DNA from: Candidatus Vicinibacter proximus
Lineage (GTDB): Bacteria; Bacteroidota; Bacteroidia; Chitinophagales; Saprospiraceae
Length of the DNA stretch: 64,000 nt
Assembly (NCBI GenBank): GCA_016713905.1
Contig: JADJOE010000003.1
Span: forward strand, 496,001 to 560,000
Reading direction: 5' to 3'
Shown here: positions 34,254 through 43,620 of the stretch, piece by piece
How positions within the stretch are numbered: position 1 is the stretch's first letter
How the letters are laid out: each line of letters begins with the position of its first letter
The notes under the pieces: model-generated
Database searches by the model: none
Told to the model about the DNA's origin: nothing
Seen by the model: only the letters and a program-made list of their open reading frames with translations
Program-made: the position numbers and the translations under genes

Positions 34254-34464
34254 ACACACATCCAAATAACATTAAAGCCTTATTTTTTGTTCTATTGGTT
34301 TAAAGAGCCTATTTATAAGCTAAATTGCAGGAAAGCGTTAAAGTTTTATAAATTTGCTTTCTCAAAATTAGATAAAAATCGACATTTGGTAATAATTATT
34401 TGTTTTTATAATAATTAATTGCCTAAATTTTAAAACATTAAATATATTAATTTATTCATATCTC

Positions 34465-34842
34465 ATGAAATACCAGATTGATAAACAAGAGCGATATTCT
34501 GTCTTTACCCTGGAAGAACCTCAATTAAATTCCATGATCGCTCCTCTTCTTAAATCAGAATTTGTCTTCCTGCATAACGAAGGCGTCAGAAATCTGATTT
34601 TTGATCTTCAGCAAGTGGATTACATCGATTCATCAGGCCTTAGCTCCATCCTTACTGCCAACAGATTATGGAAAGACAATGGCTCTTTTGTACTGACCAA
34701 CATGAACAGTGAAGGCGTTCGAAAATTAATTGAGATAAGTAAACTGGATGGCATATTAACCATCATCCCGACGATTGACGAATCCGTTGATTACATTTTT
34801 ATGGAAGACATAGAGCGGGATCTGAATGACGAAGAAGAATAG
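34465..34842 (+). CDS. STAS-domain anti-anti-sigma factor-like protein
   Basis: The 125-residue protein is a single STAS domain. The phosphorylation loop DYIDSSGLSSIL (residues 52-63) contains the Ser expected to be phosphorylated by an anti-sigma kinase of the SpoIIAB/RsbW type. The C-terminal 15 residues are very acidic. Partner-switching partners are not nearby. The gene overlaps the start of the RNase Z gene by 17 bp, an association seen commonly in Bacteroidota. Confidence 0.85.
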   Translation: MKYQIDKQERYSVFTLEEPQLNSMIAPLLKSEFVFLHNEGVRNLIFDLQQVDYIDSSGLSSILTANRLWKDNGSFVLTNMNSEGVRKLIEISKLDGILTIIPTIDESVDYIFMEDIERDLNDEEE

Positions 34843-35755
34843 TCATCTCTTTGAACTTCTTATTCTGGGAAGTTCATCTGCCATACCCTCTGACGACAGG
34901 TTTCCAAGCGCACAATTGCTAAACATCCGGGAGCAACTTTTCCTGATTGATTGTGGCGAGGCTACCCAAAACAGGCTTTGGTCTTTTAAAGTCAGATGGA
35001 GCAAAATCTCCCACATCTGCATCTCACATCTTCATGGGGATCATGTTTTTGGCTTGCCGGGGCTGATCACCAGTTTTAGTCATTTGCAACGCAAGGAACC
35101 ACTTACCATTTGTGGTCCCGAAGGAATACAGGATTTCTTGGAAGGCACACTCCGACACAGCAGGGCGCATTTGAATTTTGAGATCCATTATCTCGAACTC
35201 GATCATCGGTCCGGTACAAAATTCTATGACGACGGACTGCTTTCCATTACTTCATTTCCATTGAACCACAGAGTGCCTACCATAGGTTATGTATTCAAAG
35301 TGGAAGAACATTACAGAAAACTGAATATTGAAAAAATAAGTCAGTACGCCATACCGGTATCTCAATATAAAAAAGTAGTAGCTGGAGAAAGCATTTCAGA
35401 TATGGAAGGTAATGTGTACACTGCAGATGAATTTTCCGCACCGGTACATTACCTCAAATCTTATGCTTATTGCAGCGATACCCGCTATGATGAATCCATT
35501 ATTTCATTCATCAAAGACGTAGATGTTTTATACCATGAAACAACCTATCTGGAAGCCTTAGCCCACAAAGCACAGGAAACAGGACATTCCACTGCACACC
35601 AGGCGGCCATCATGGCGAAAAAATCCGGAGTGGGCAGACTCATCACAGGTCATTATTCCTCACGTTACCACGAACTGAATGTATTCCTTCAGGAATGTCA
35701 ATCTGTTTTTCCGAACACCATTTTGGGAAAGGAAGGATTGCTGGTTCAAATCTAA
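34826..35755 (+). CDS. rnz: Ribonuclease Z
   Basis: RNase Z is a zinc-dependent endonuclease that trims the 3' ends of tRNA precursors. The 309-residue metallo-beta-lactamase-fold protein has HLHGDHVFGLPG (the HxHxDH zinc motif), SFPLNHRVPTIGYVF, the conserved YCSDTRY Asp, HETTYLE and the final GHYSSRY His. It is complete and in the long-known trimeric bacterial form. It is coupled to the STAS gene by overlap. Confidence 0.95.
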   Translation: MTKKNSHLFELLILGSSSAIPSDDRFPSAQLLNIREQLFLIDCGEATQNRLWSFKVRWSKISHICISHLHGDHVFGLPGLITSFSHLQRKEPLTICGPEGIQDFLEGTLRHSRAHLNFEIHYLELDHRSGTKFYDDGLLSITSFPLNHRVPTIGYVFKVEEHYRKLNIEKISQYAIPVSQYKKVVAGESISDMEGNVYTADEFSAPVHYLKSYAYCSDTRYDESIISFIKDVDVLYHETTYLEALAHKAQETGHSTAHQAAIMAKKSGVGRLITGHYSSRYHELNVFLQECQSVFPNTILGKEGLLVQI

Positions 35756-35802
35756 GATCCAATCAAAAATTTACTATCTGAGTGAAGTTTTTAAAAAAAA
35801 CA

Positions 35803-36555
35803 TCAATCCATTTTGACCAAAGAAAACTTACTGGACTGTTTGTTTTTTCTTAGCGAGAGAACATAATTTCCGGCAGGCCATTCTTCACTGATAATTCTCA
35901 ATTGGTAATTGCTCCTTTGCATTTGAATTTGACCGGACTGCCAAACTTTGCCCAATAAATCTACGACCTGATATTGAATTAGCTCTTCTTTTAATCCTGA
36001 AATTTCTGCAACAAACTGGCTTTTAAAAGGATTGGGTTTAATGTTCACCTGGAAGGCATTTTCTTCCGGGTTTTCATCCACCACATCAACAGTATTTACT
36101 TTCTCCGCAGAAAACTGAACTTCTGCAAGACCGTAACAGGAATCTTTGCCAAAATTACTTTCCGCTGTAAGCAAAATGTATCGTGCATCCGAAATGTTTA
36201 CATCCAGCCAATCCATGCCTTCATAACGGTTGTGTCCGGGTGCCTTGTCTAAATTGATCAGACTGATGCTGCGCCAGGATGTGCTGTCTTTGGAATAGTC
36301 AATTTTCAATTCTCTGATACCCCAATCCAAATGCGATGGATCGTTACTGTTCCAAAATTTAATTCGATCAATTCTATACCTCGTACCTAAATCGAAAAGC
36401 ATCCAATGGCCCGATTTATTCGCTGGGTTGGGAGATGCCTTACTTTGACAAGATACCCAGCCATCAAACCAATTCGTGGAATGACGATCCGGATAGCACT
36501 GTGCTTCTAAATGAAAACTGATCAAAACCAGAAAAAATATGTTGATGAATTTCAT
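35803..36555 (-). CDS. Exported protein with discoidin-like domain and T9SS sorting domain
   Basis: The 250-residue protein has a signal peptide (MKFINIFFLVLISFHLEAQC). A region at about 20-150 looks like an F5/8 type C (discoidin) carbohydrate-binding fold (SGHWMLFDLGTRYRIDRIKFWN, LKIDYSKDSTSW, ARYILLTAESNFG). A type IX secretion C-terminal sorting domain follows at about 170-250 (IKPNPFKSQFVAEI, VDLLGKVWQSG, WPAGNYVLSL). It should be exported by T9SS and attached to or released from the surface. It is the last gene of a three-gene unit with the DUF1501 and DUF1800 genes, 10 bp after the former. Confidence 0.85.
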   Translation of the reverse strand: MKFINIFFLVLISFHLEAQCYPDRHSTNWFDGWVSCQSKASPNPANKSGHWMLFDLGTRYRIDRIKFWNSNDPSHLDWGIRELKIDYSKDSTSWRSISLINLDKAPGHNRYEGMDWLDVNISDARYILLTAESNFGKDSCYGLAEVQFSAEKVNTVDVVDENPEENAFQVNIKPNPFKSQFVAEISGLKEELIQYQVVDLLGKVWQSGQIQMQRSNYQLRIISEEWPAGNYVLSLRKNKQSSKFSLVKMD

Positions 36556-36565
36556 AATTGCAGAT

Positions 36566-37975
36566 TTAGATATTTAAAAATCCAAGCGGAGCCTTGCCTG
36601 AGTTAATGTTATAAAAAGTACTCAGATTCGGTAGAACATAAGACAAATCTGATGGTTTGACACCCATCCACAATGCCAGTTCCCCAAAGTACTGATCTAC
36701 TGAAGTTGTCGGGATAATAACGCCATCGTACACATTCAAATCATCTTCAAGATCCAGAGATGGATAGGTTCCAAAAATTCTTGAACCAATAACATCACCA
36801 CCCATAACAAAAACATTTCCACCCCAGGCGTGATCTGTTCCATTCCCATTGGATGGCAATGATCGGCCAAATTCTGAAATTGAAAAAGTGGTGACCTGTT
36901 TACTTAATTTTAATTCGTTCATGGCGTTGTTGAATTCTTCTAGTCCATCAGAGACCATGGTCAGCATGTCTTGCTGATTTTGAAGTACTTCATCATGGTG
37001 ATCCCAACCATAAAAGTTGATATAAAATATCTGTCGCTTGAAACCTAATTTCTGGTGAACGGAAATGGTTCGTGCAATCATCTTAAGCGATTCAGAAAAT
37101 TCATTGTCTGAAAACTGGGTCCGAATCTCCACACCATTGTCCAATGCTTCTTTAAACTTAAGATGGCCATCTCTTGCGCCTCGGATTACTTCTGTATACG
37201 TTTTTTGAAAAATATCGCGGTAATTATAATCCAACAAACTGTCGATTGCACCTGATTTTACAATGTTGAACTGATCATACATGTTGTCCGGACGATAGCC
37301 ATTGATGCCGATACTTCCATTTCTTCTGTCGATCACATATTCCACCACTTCATTTCCTGTCTGCAGCAGATTACTTCCGGAGAGACTAACGTTCATGGAG
37401 ATTTCCTGACTGGTATTCATGTCTCGGATCAGATCAGCCATTCTTCCTGCCCAACCGATGTTGGTGCGCGATTGTGGAATACCGGATTGCCAATGTTGTG
37501 ATTGATCAGAATGCGAAAGCAATCCCAGGGGCAATTTTACTTTGTTGTTGTAAAAATCATCCTTTGTTGTTTTTTCCAAAAGCGTCCCGATATTGGAAAT
37601 AAAAGCTGCATTTCCCTGGTTAAATATTTTTTGTAAACCTTCCATTGCCGGATGAAGACCAAATTCTCTCCCCGGTGTATTCATCACGGAAAGATTCAGT
37701 AATTCGTTTTTTGGAATGGCAAGATTTGCTCTTGTTTTTTTGTAGGTATTGTATTCGCTGTTGGAGGATGGCACAAGCATGTTGAAAGAATCGTTTCCAC
37801 CACTGAGATTGATGCAGACCAATGCTTTGTATTCCGGATCAAGCGCACTGTTGGCCGCAGCAAGTGCATTAATGGCCTGAAGATTGATCATGGAATTGCG
37901 AAATGTGGTATAACCAAGTGCGGCACAGCTCACCTGACCTATAAATTTTCTTCTTGAATTATTATTTTGATTCAT
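36566..37975 (-). CDS. DUF1501 family protein
   Basis: The 469-residue protein begins with a twin-arginine-type signal (NSRRKFIGQVSCAALG), so it is probably exported folded. Its alkaline-phosphatase-like fold is suggested by CINLSGGNDSFNMLVP, LGLLSHSDQSQHWQ, INFYGWDHHDEV, SEFGRSLPSNGNGTDHAWGG and VMGGDVIGSRIFG. DUF1501 proteins always pair with DUF1800 proteins; the pair is thought to act on a periplasmic or surface substrate that is still unknown. I prefer the ATG at 37975, seven bases after the DUF1800 stop, over that at 37999. Confidence 0.9.
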   Translation of the reverse strand: MNQNNNSRRKFIGQVSCAALGYTTFRNSMINLQAINALAAANSALDPEYKALVCINLSGGNDSFNMLVPSSNSEYNTYKKTRANLAIPKNELLNLSVMNTPGREFGLHPAMEGLQKIFNQGNAAFISNIGTLLEKTTKDDFYNNKVKLPLGLLSHSDQSQHWQSGIPQSRTNIGWAGRMADLIRDMNTSQEISMNVSLSGSNLLQTGNEVVEYVIDRRNGSIGINGYRPDNMYDQFNIVKSGAIDSLLDYNYRDIFQKTYTEVIRGARDGHLKFKEALDNGVEIRTQFSDNEFSESLKMIARTISVHQKLGFKRQIFYINFYGWDHHDEVLQNQQDMLTMVSDGLEEFNNAMNELKLSKQVTTFSISEFGRSLPSNGNGTDHAWGGNVFVMGGDVIGSRIFGTYPSLDLEDDLNVYDGVIIPTTSVDQYFGELALWMGVKPSDLSYVLPNLSTFYNINSGKAPLGFLNI

Positions 37976-37982
37976 GATTTTC

Positions 37983-39776
37983 TTATTTAAAAATGGCATA
38001 ATCCGGAGACATCATCACAAGGTATAAAGCAAGACGCGCCCGATCATTTCGGTAATTGCCGGAACGCATTCTGCTGACGGCATTTTTTATAATTTCACGA
38101 GACCTGTCCGATAGGTTTCCGTGCGTGAGCAGGATGTCAATTCTGTTTACCAAAGCCTCCGGATCTCTGGCTAGTTCTTCTAATTCTTTGGTGAGCAAAA
38201 TTGTAGGCACATCATTTGCCTCCCAGGAGTACATGACATAATCCATAATCCAGTTGTTCACCTGATTCAAAAATCCAATACTCGTTCTGGAGTTGTGGAT
38301 TTGAAATTCTGGAGCGGATAGATTTTTAGCAGATATGGATCCCTTTGGGGCAAAATTGGGAAAATAGAAATTAAAAACTGTTGGCGCCTGCAAAACGTGT
38401 TGCCCGGTATTGTCCAGAAAATCAAATCCTGAATTCCACAACCGGCCATAATATTGTTCGACTCCTATCGCATTCATAAAATGGGAATATCGAATCATTG
38501 GTTCCCGAAGTTGCCCATTGTTAGGATCCAGAGACCAATCGCAATCGCGGGCTTCTTCATCGAGAAGTATAGCCTTTACCACTGCTGCCAGATTTCCTCT
38601 GACGCCGGTTCCATCATTTATAAAAACTCTGGCAATACGCTCCACATATTCAGGGCTTGGATTGGATTTGATGAGTCTTTGGATCAGTTGTTTGCAAATG
38701 AAAGGTGGGGTGTTGGCGTGATTAAATAAGTTGTCGATGGCATTGTCGATGTCCTTCATGCCATCTTGTCGGCGAGGCGTAACAAAACCATTCAATAAAT
38801 ATTTCGATCCGGGTTCATGCCAGGCATCGAACATTCTCATCGGTTTGGTAGGAATACCTAAGTACAGGGTTACGCCAAATTGTGGGGTATCTATCCATCG
38901 ATTGGGCATGATTTCAGAAAAGCTGAGACCGGTAAATATTTTTGCAAATTCCTGAATGTCTTTTTGATCATAGGTAGGAATGCTGTTGCCCAGAGAATCT
39001 TTTTTATGGGTACCGTCCAGATTCAATTCATACAATCCTATCGTAAACAATTGCATGATCTCTCTGGCATAATTTTCATCCGGTCGGATGTTTTCAATGG
39101 TATCTGTTTTGGGATTGTTCAAGTGTGAAAGATAAGAGCCCATCGCAGGGTGGAGCGTTACTTCTCGAAGCAGATCCCTGAAATTGCCAAAAGAATTATG
39201 GATTAATACATCGTAATAATTGGCCATCGCCCTTCCATAACCGCCAAGGTCGCCATTTCCGGAAACCACAAAAATCTCACTGAGTGCGAGCGCTACCCGT
39301 TGACGAAGTTTGTCCCTGTTGGTAAGATTCATCTGCCACCAGGCATAATTAAAATGTACTGCCCAGAAATAATCAGGTTGCTCTGTAGAATCACCGCCAT
39401 TCAGATAAAACCAGTCGATCACTTCATCAATAACCTGGTCATACTGACTGGTCATGTTACTGGGTTTTAGCTTTAACTGCTCGTCTATCCATGGGGCGAA
39501 TCCCATGCTTGCTGTGCGCTTGATCTCATCCTCTGCGGAACCAAGGGTAGCCTGATACAGAAAACGGCTGGCATTAAACAAATCATAATTTAATCCTGAT
39601 CCGTCAAATACGGTTCGGGCATAAGCGGAATCCTTCCAAAACTCAGGATGCCACTGATCGCTGGTGCTTATTTTGATTTGAGGGGATTGTCCCCCTCCAA
39701 GAATTACCTTCTGTGCCTGAACAGAGAAGTACAATAATGCAATCAGCAGAAAGGCCGATTTCTTTAAAAATGACAT
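37983..39776 (-). CDS. DUF1800 family protein
   Basis: The 597-residue protein starts with a signal peptide (MSFLKKSAFLLIALLYFSVQAQ). DUF1800 signatures are ASRFLYQATLGS, NAREIMQLFTIGLYELN-like (here ENYARE then IMQLFTIGLYELN), FAKIFTGLSF, WHEPGSKYLLNG and NHANTPPFICKQLIQRLIKSNPSPEYVERIARVF. I prefer the ATG at 39776, where the signal peptide begins; an ATG at 39830 would put 18 polar residues before it. It is the first gene of the unit with DUF1501 and the T9SS protein, and shares a divergent promoter region with yaaA. Confidence 0.9.
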   Translation of the reverse strand: MSFLKKSAFLLIALLYFSVQAQKVILGGGQSPQIKISTSDQWHPEFWKDSAYARTVFDGSGLNYDLFNASRFLYQATLGSAEDEIKRTASMGFAPWIDEQLKLKPSNMTSQYDQVIDEVIDWFYLNGGDSTEQPDYFWAVHFNYAWWQMNLTNRDKLRQRVALALSEIFVVSGNGDLGGYGRAMANYYDVLIHNSFGNFRDLLREVTLHPAMGSYLSHLNNPKTDTIENIRPDENYAREIMQLFTIGLYELNLDGTHKKDSLGNSIPTYDQKDIQEFAKIFTGLSFSEIMPNRWIDTPQFGVTLYLGIPTKPMRMFDAWHEPGSKYLLNGFVTPRRQDGMKDIDNAIDNLFNHANTPPFICKQLIQRLIKSNPSPEYVERIARVFINDGTGVRGNLAAVVKAILLDEEARDCDWSLDPNNGQLREPMIRYSHFMNAIGVEQYYGRLWNSGFDFLDNTGQHVLQAPTVFNFYFPNFAPKGSISAKNLSAPEFQIHNSRTSIGFLNQVNNWIMDYVMYSWEANDVPTILLTKELEELARDPEALVNRIDILLTHGNLSDRSREIIKNAVSRMRSGNYRNDRARLALYLVMMSPDYAIFK

Positions 39777-40066
39777 ATGGTCTCGTTTTATTTGATCACT
39801 TGAATAACTTGACTCAAATCTATAGGTCAAATGTTGCTTTACCTAATATATTCTTTTTAAAAATATAAAAATCAGTGTTTACCCTGATAATTTAACATTA
39901 AAAACTAAGGGTTTCTACCTAGATCCTCCTGGTTTAATCTGTGTAAATTATTGATTTAATTTCTTGGATTATGTTTTTTTCTCGTGCTTTATCATTTTAA
40001 TTTATAAGCAAAAATCTCCTTCCTCGGGATTGTCAAAAAATCTTTAACTATGCACAAAATAACCAA

Positions 40067-40831
40067 ATGATCATCCTGGTATCTCCCTCAAAGGATTTGG
40101 ATTACAAAAACAACGTGGACCGAGATTCCATTGAGATTCCACGACTGTGGGAAAAATCCTGGCCCATCATCGACCAACTTAGAAAGTATAAACCCAAAAA
40201 GTTAGGTGCCCTTATGGACATCAGTGCCAAACTTGCTGAGGAAAACTACCAGCGGAATCAGGCATTCAGCCCGGACTTCAACAAAGAAAATTCTCGGCCT
40301 GCCATTTTTGCATTTTCCGGAGATGTATACAGGGGGCTAGATGTCAAGAGTCTGGACCATGCATCCTTTGACTATTGTTCTGACCACTTACGCATTCTCT
40401 CCGGACTATATGGTGTGCTGCGCCCGATGGACCTTGTGCAGCCCTATAGACTGGAAATGGGCACTGCATTAAAAGTAGGGCGGAAGAAAAACCTTTACCA
40501 GTATTGGGGTAGGGAAATTGCAGATTTAATTCAAGCAGATATAGAAGCACAATCGGCCAAATATCTCATCAATCTGGCTTCTCAGGAATACTTCGAAGCA
40601 GTACAGTTGAATGATATAAAAGTGCCCGTCATAGATATTCACTTCCGAGAATTTAAAAACGGTAAAATGCAGTTTGTATCTTTCAATGCAAAAAAGGCAC
40701 GAGGCCTGATGGTGCGATACATGGCGCAGAATAAATGTGCAGATTTGGAATGCATTAAAGGATTTGATTTAGAATCTTATACATTTGAAGAGAAAATGTC
40801 TGAGGGCAATTCTTTATATTTTATTCGTTAA
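40067..40831 (+). CDS. yaaA: Peroxide stress protein YaaA (DUF328)
   Basis: YaaA lowers free iron and protects DNA during peroxide stress in E. coli. The 254-residue protein has the family features MIILVSPSKDLDY, FSGDVYRGLD, LRILSGLYGVLRPMDLVQPYRLEMGT, NLASQEYFEAV and FNAKKARGLMVRYM. It is complete and upstream of a penicillin-acylase gene by 12 bp, probably in one transcript. No OxyR-like site is visible. Confidence 0.92.
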   Translation: MIILVSPSKDLDYKNNVDRDSIEIPRLWEKSWPIIDQLRKYKPKKLGALMDISAKLAEENYQRNQAFSPDFNKENSRPAIFAFSGDVYRGLDVKSLDHASFDYCSDHLRILSGLYGVLRPMDLVQPYRLEMGTALKVGRKKNLYQYWGREIADLIQADIEAQSAKYLINLASQEYFEAVQLNDIKVPVIDIHFREFKNGKMQFVSFNAKKARGLMVRYMAQNKCADLECIKGFDLESYTFEEKMSEGNSLYFIR

Positions 40832-40843
40832 AAAATATCAAGC

Positions 40844-43267
40844 ATGCGATTTTTAAAAATATTAATTCCAATCATACTGTCCTTAGGTTGGATTTTTTTA
40901 ATGACTCGTTCTATAAAAGTTGGCGAAACCAATTTGCCTCCTTTGGGTAAGTTCATTTGTCCTTCCACCGGTTTTTGGCAAAATGTCTTGGCTGCAGGTA
41001 AAACGGTAAAAAAAGAGGATGTTCTTTCTGCTATACATGGAAAGATTCATCTAGACAGTCGTGAAGTTCCACATATTTTTGCCGGATCCATGAAGGATGC
41101 ATTTTTTTTACAGGGCTACATGCATGCTTATCATAGATTGTGGCAGATGGATTTTGCTACTTTGGCTGCGGAAGGGAGAGTGAGTGAAGTTGCCGGTGTG
41201 AGGGCCTTGGACTTTGATAAAATCAAGCGGAGAAAAGGCCTTGCGGAATCTGCCAGAAAGAGTATTGAAGTATGGAAAAAATTTCCGGAAAGTTTTGCAT
41301 TGGTAGAATCCTATACCGCGGGGGTGAATTTTTTCATAGACCATCTTGATCCTAAGGATTATCCTATTGAATATAAATTGATGAACGATGCACCCAGAAG
41401 TTGGTCGCCATATCGGAGTGCATTGTTTCACAAATCCATGGCAGAAATATTATGTGGCAGAGAACAGGATATAGAATTGTCCAATGCAAAATTGGTGTTC
41501 GGAAAAGATTTCGAATTGCTTTTTCCGGAGAACAATCCACAGACTGAACCTGTAATTCCGCCCACTACAGATTGGGGATTTAAAATGGAAAATCTTGATC
41601 CCGGCAAACCTGGTAAAAAGGAGGATATAGGCTATCTGGACATCATTCGGGAAAGTTCGCCAAGTGGACTCGGTTCCAATAACTGGGCGGTGAATGCAGC
41701 AAAATCTTCCACAGGTAACCCTATCCTGTGCAATGACCCGCATCTTACCCTGACCTTACCCTGCATCTGGTATGAACAACAAATAGTCACCCCGGAAATG
41801 AATGTCTATGGGGTAACTTTTCCCGGTATTCCGGGCGTAGTAATAGGTTTTAATCAGGATATTGCCTGGGGTGTGACCAATGCGGGCTGGGATGTATTGG
41901 ATTGGTATCGGATTCAGTGGAAGGATGCTACACATCGTGAATATTTAATCGACGGAACGTGGAAAGTAGTGCAAAACAGATACGATACGATCCGGATAAA
42001 AAATGAAAACTTTGTCATCGATACCGTCAAACTTACCGATTGGGGACCGGTAGTTTATGAACACATGAACAACCCAAAAGAAGGGCTTTCCATGCATTGG
42101 ATTATTCATGAACCATCGGTGGATTGCGAACTGGATGCATTCGTAGGATTGGGCAAAGGAAAAAATTACAGCGACTACAGGGCAGCCATACGGAAGTTTC
42201 CATATCCCGCACAGAACATGGCATTTATCAGCAGATCAAATGATATTGCCTTAACCGTGCAGGGATTGATGCCAATCAAGACAGGTCAATTGGGTAGGTT
42301 TGTTTTGGACGGAACAAAAAGTGAACATAATTGGAATGGTTTTCTGCCGCTTGAATTCAATCCGCATTGTTTGAATCCATCCAGAGGATTTATTTCTTCT
42401 GCAAATCAGAAATCTACAGATGCCAGCTTTCCAAATTATTATAACGATGGCGATTTTAGATCTTACCGTGGAAATATGGTCAACAGACTCTTGCGTGAAA
42501 AAGATAAATGGAGTGTAGAAGACATGATGCATTTACAACACAATACACACAGCCTTAAAGCAGAGACTATATTGCCTTTAATGTTGAAAATGATGGACAG
42601 TGTTCAAACAGATGCAAAAAAACAGTCCGTGATTTCAGCGCTTAAAACCTGGAATTATGCTTACGATTCCACTTCGGTGGAAACAGTTTATTTCGATGTT
42701 TGGTTTGACGCATTGCATCACTTGATGTGGGATGAAATCACCATGGATACCAGCAGAAAAGCTACGGCTATCCCATCTGAAGAGACCACGGTGACCTTAA
42801 TGCAAACCAATCCCGGGCTGAGCTATTACGATATAAAATCCAGTGTTGAAAAAGAACAATTGAAAGATCTGGTATCCATTAGTTTTGACTCCATGATGAC
42901 AAAGATTTCATCACCTGAAATAGCAGGAAAAAACTGGGGAAATTATAAAGCATCTGCGATTCCGCACATGGCAAGAATACAGGCTTTTGGCATTCCGTTT
43001 ATTTCTACCTCAGGAGGTAAAGAAATAATTAATGCGCATGCAAAGACTTTCGGCCCTTCTTGGCGGATGATTGTCGAATTAACCCCTGATGGTCCAAAAG
43101 CATTCGGGGTATATCCGGGTGGACAGGACGGCAGACCGGGAAATCCAAATTTCAAAAACATGGTGGAGGATTGGGCAAGAGGGAAATATTATTCACTGGA
43201 CTATTTAATGGACGAAAAGGATCAGCGAATTTCTTCATTCTCCACTTTAGAATTTAAAATGAAATGA
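40844..43267 (+). CDS. Penicillin-acylase family N-terminal nucleophile hydrolase
   Basis: The 807-residue protein has an N-terminal membrane or signal segment (LIPIILSLGWIFLM). It then has the A-chain (GYMHAYHRLWQMDFATLAAEGRVSEVAG) and a spacer, and the B-chain starts with the candidate nucleophile Ser278 in GLGSNNWAV. Autocatalytic cleavage before this Ser is known for the family, which acts on acyl amides such as penicillins or acyl-homoserine lactones. The true substrate is unknown. Other motifs are NDPHLTLTLP, GVTNAGWDVLDWY and SANQKST. It is exported to the periplasm or membrane. The stop overlaps the next gene by four bases (ATGA). Confidence 0.9.
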   Translation: MRFLKILIPIILSLGWIFLMTRSIKVGETNLPPLGKFICPSTGFWQNVLAAGKTVKKEDVLSAIHGKIHLDSREVPHIFAGSMKDAFFLQGYMHAYHRLWQMDFATLAAEGRVSEVAGVRALDFDKIKRRKGLAESARKSIEVWKKFPESFALVESYTAGVNFFIDHLDPKDYPIEYKLMNDAPRSWSPYRSALFHKSMAEILCGREQDIELSNAKLVFGKDFELLFPENNPQTEPVIPPTTDWGFKMENLDPGKPGKKEDIGYLDIIRESSPSGLGSNNWAVNAAKSSTGNPILCNDPHLTLTLPCIWYEQQIVTPEMNVYGVTFPGIPGVVIGFNQDIAWGVTNAGWDVLDWYRIQWKDATHREYLIDGTWKVVQNRYDTIRIKNENFVIDTVKLTDWGPVVYEHMNNPKEGLSMHWIIHEPSVDCELDAFVGLGKGKNYSDYRAAIRKFPYPAQNMAFISRSNDIALTVQGLMPIKTGQLGRFVLDGTKSEHNWNGFLPLEFNPHCLNPSRGFISSANQKSTDASFPNYYNDGDFRSYRGNMVNRLLREKDKWSVEDMMHLQHNTHSLKAETILPLMLKMMDSVQTDAKKQSVISALKTWNYAYDSTSVETVYFDVWFDALHHLMWDEITMDTSRKATAIPSEETTVTLMQTNPGLSYYDIKSSVEKEQLKDLVSISFDSMMTKISSPEIAGKNWGNYKASAIPHMARIQAFGIPFISTSGGKEIINAHAKTFGPSWRMIVELTPDGPKAFGVYPGGQDGRPGNPNFKNMVEDWARGKYYSLDYLMDEKDQRISSFSTLEFKMK

Positions 43268-43620
43268 AAAGTACAATAGCGTATACAGGTTTGTTGAGTG
43301 CGTGCAGCATTTTAGTTGCTTTGTTTTTACCTTGGTGGGTATTGATGTTGCTTTCTTTTGTTCTGGCTTTTTATTTTAGGCCATCTGAAGGGAAAGCATT
43401 TGGAATTGCATTTGCAACGACCAGCGTACTCTGGTCAGGAATGGTGTTTTGGTTGGATCAGTGGAGTCAATCCCCTCTAAGTGCTATGGTAGGGCAAGTT
43501 TTTAGGGGCCTTCAACCTTCGCATTTATATTGGATTACAGGATTGGTTGGAGGGATCACTGCAGGCCTCTCTGCCTGGGCAGGATCAGCAATTGGTTTGC
43601 TTTTATTCGAAAAAAAATAG
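43264..43620 (+). CDS. Small membrane protein, unrecognised
   Basis: The 118-residue protein has about four hydrophobic segments (residues 5-20, 22-37, 46-65, 88-113) and ends FEKK. I know no function. It starts inside the acylase gene's stop (ATGA) and its TAG stop shares its G with the GTG start of the next gene. The three genes are therefore tightly coupled and probably act in or on the same envelope compartment. Confidence 0.65.
   Translation: MKSTIAYTGLLSACSILVALFLPWWVLMLLSFVLAFYFRPSEGKAFGIAFATTSVLWSGMVFWLDQWSQSPLSAMVGQVFRGLQPSHLYWITGLVGGITAGLSAWAGSAIGLLLFEKK

Noticed and set aside
43530..43619. ATG-initiated extension of the outer-membrane protein gene
   Set aside because: The added 30 codons overlap the previous gene in another frame and would place an arginine- and tryptophan-rich stretch ahead of a clean signal peptide.
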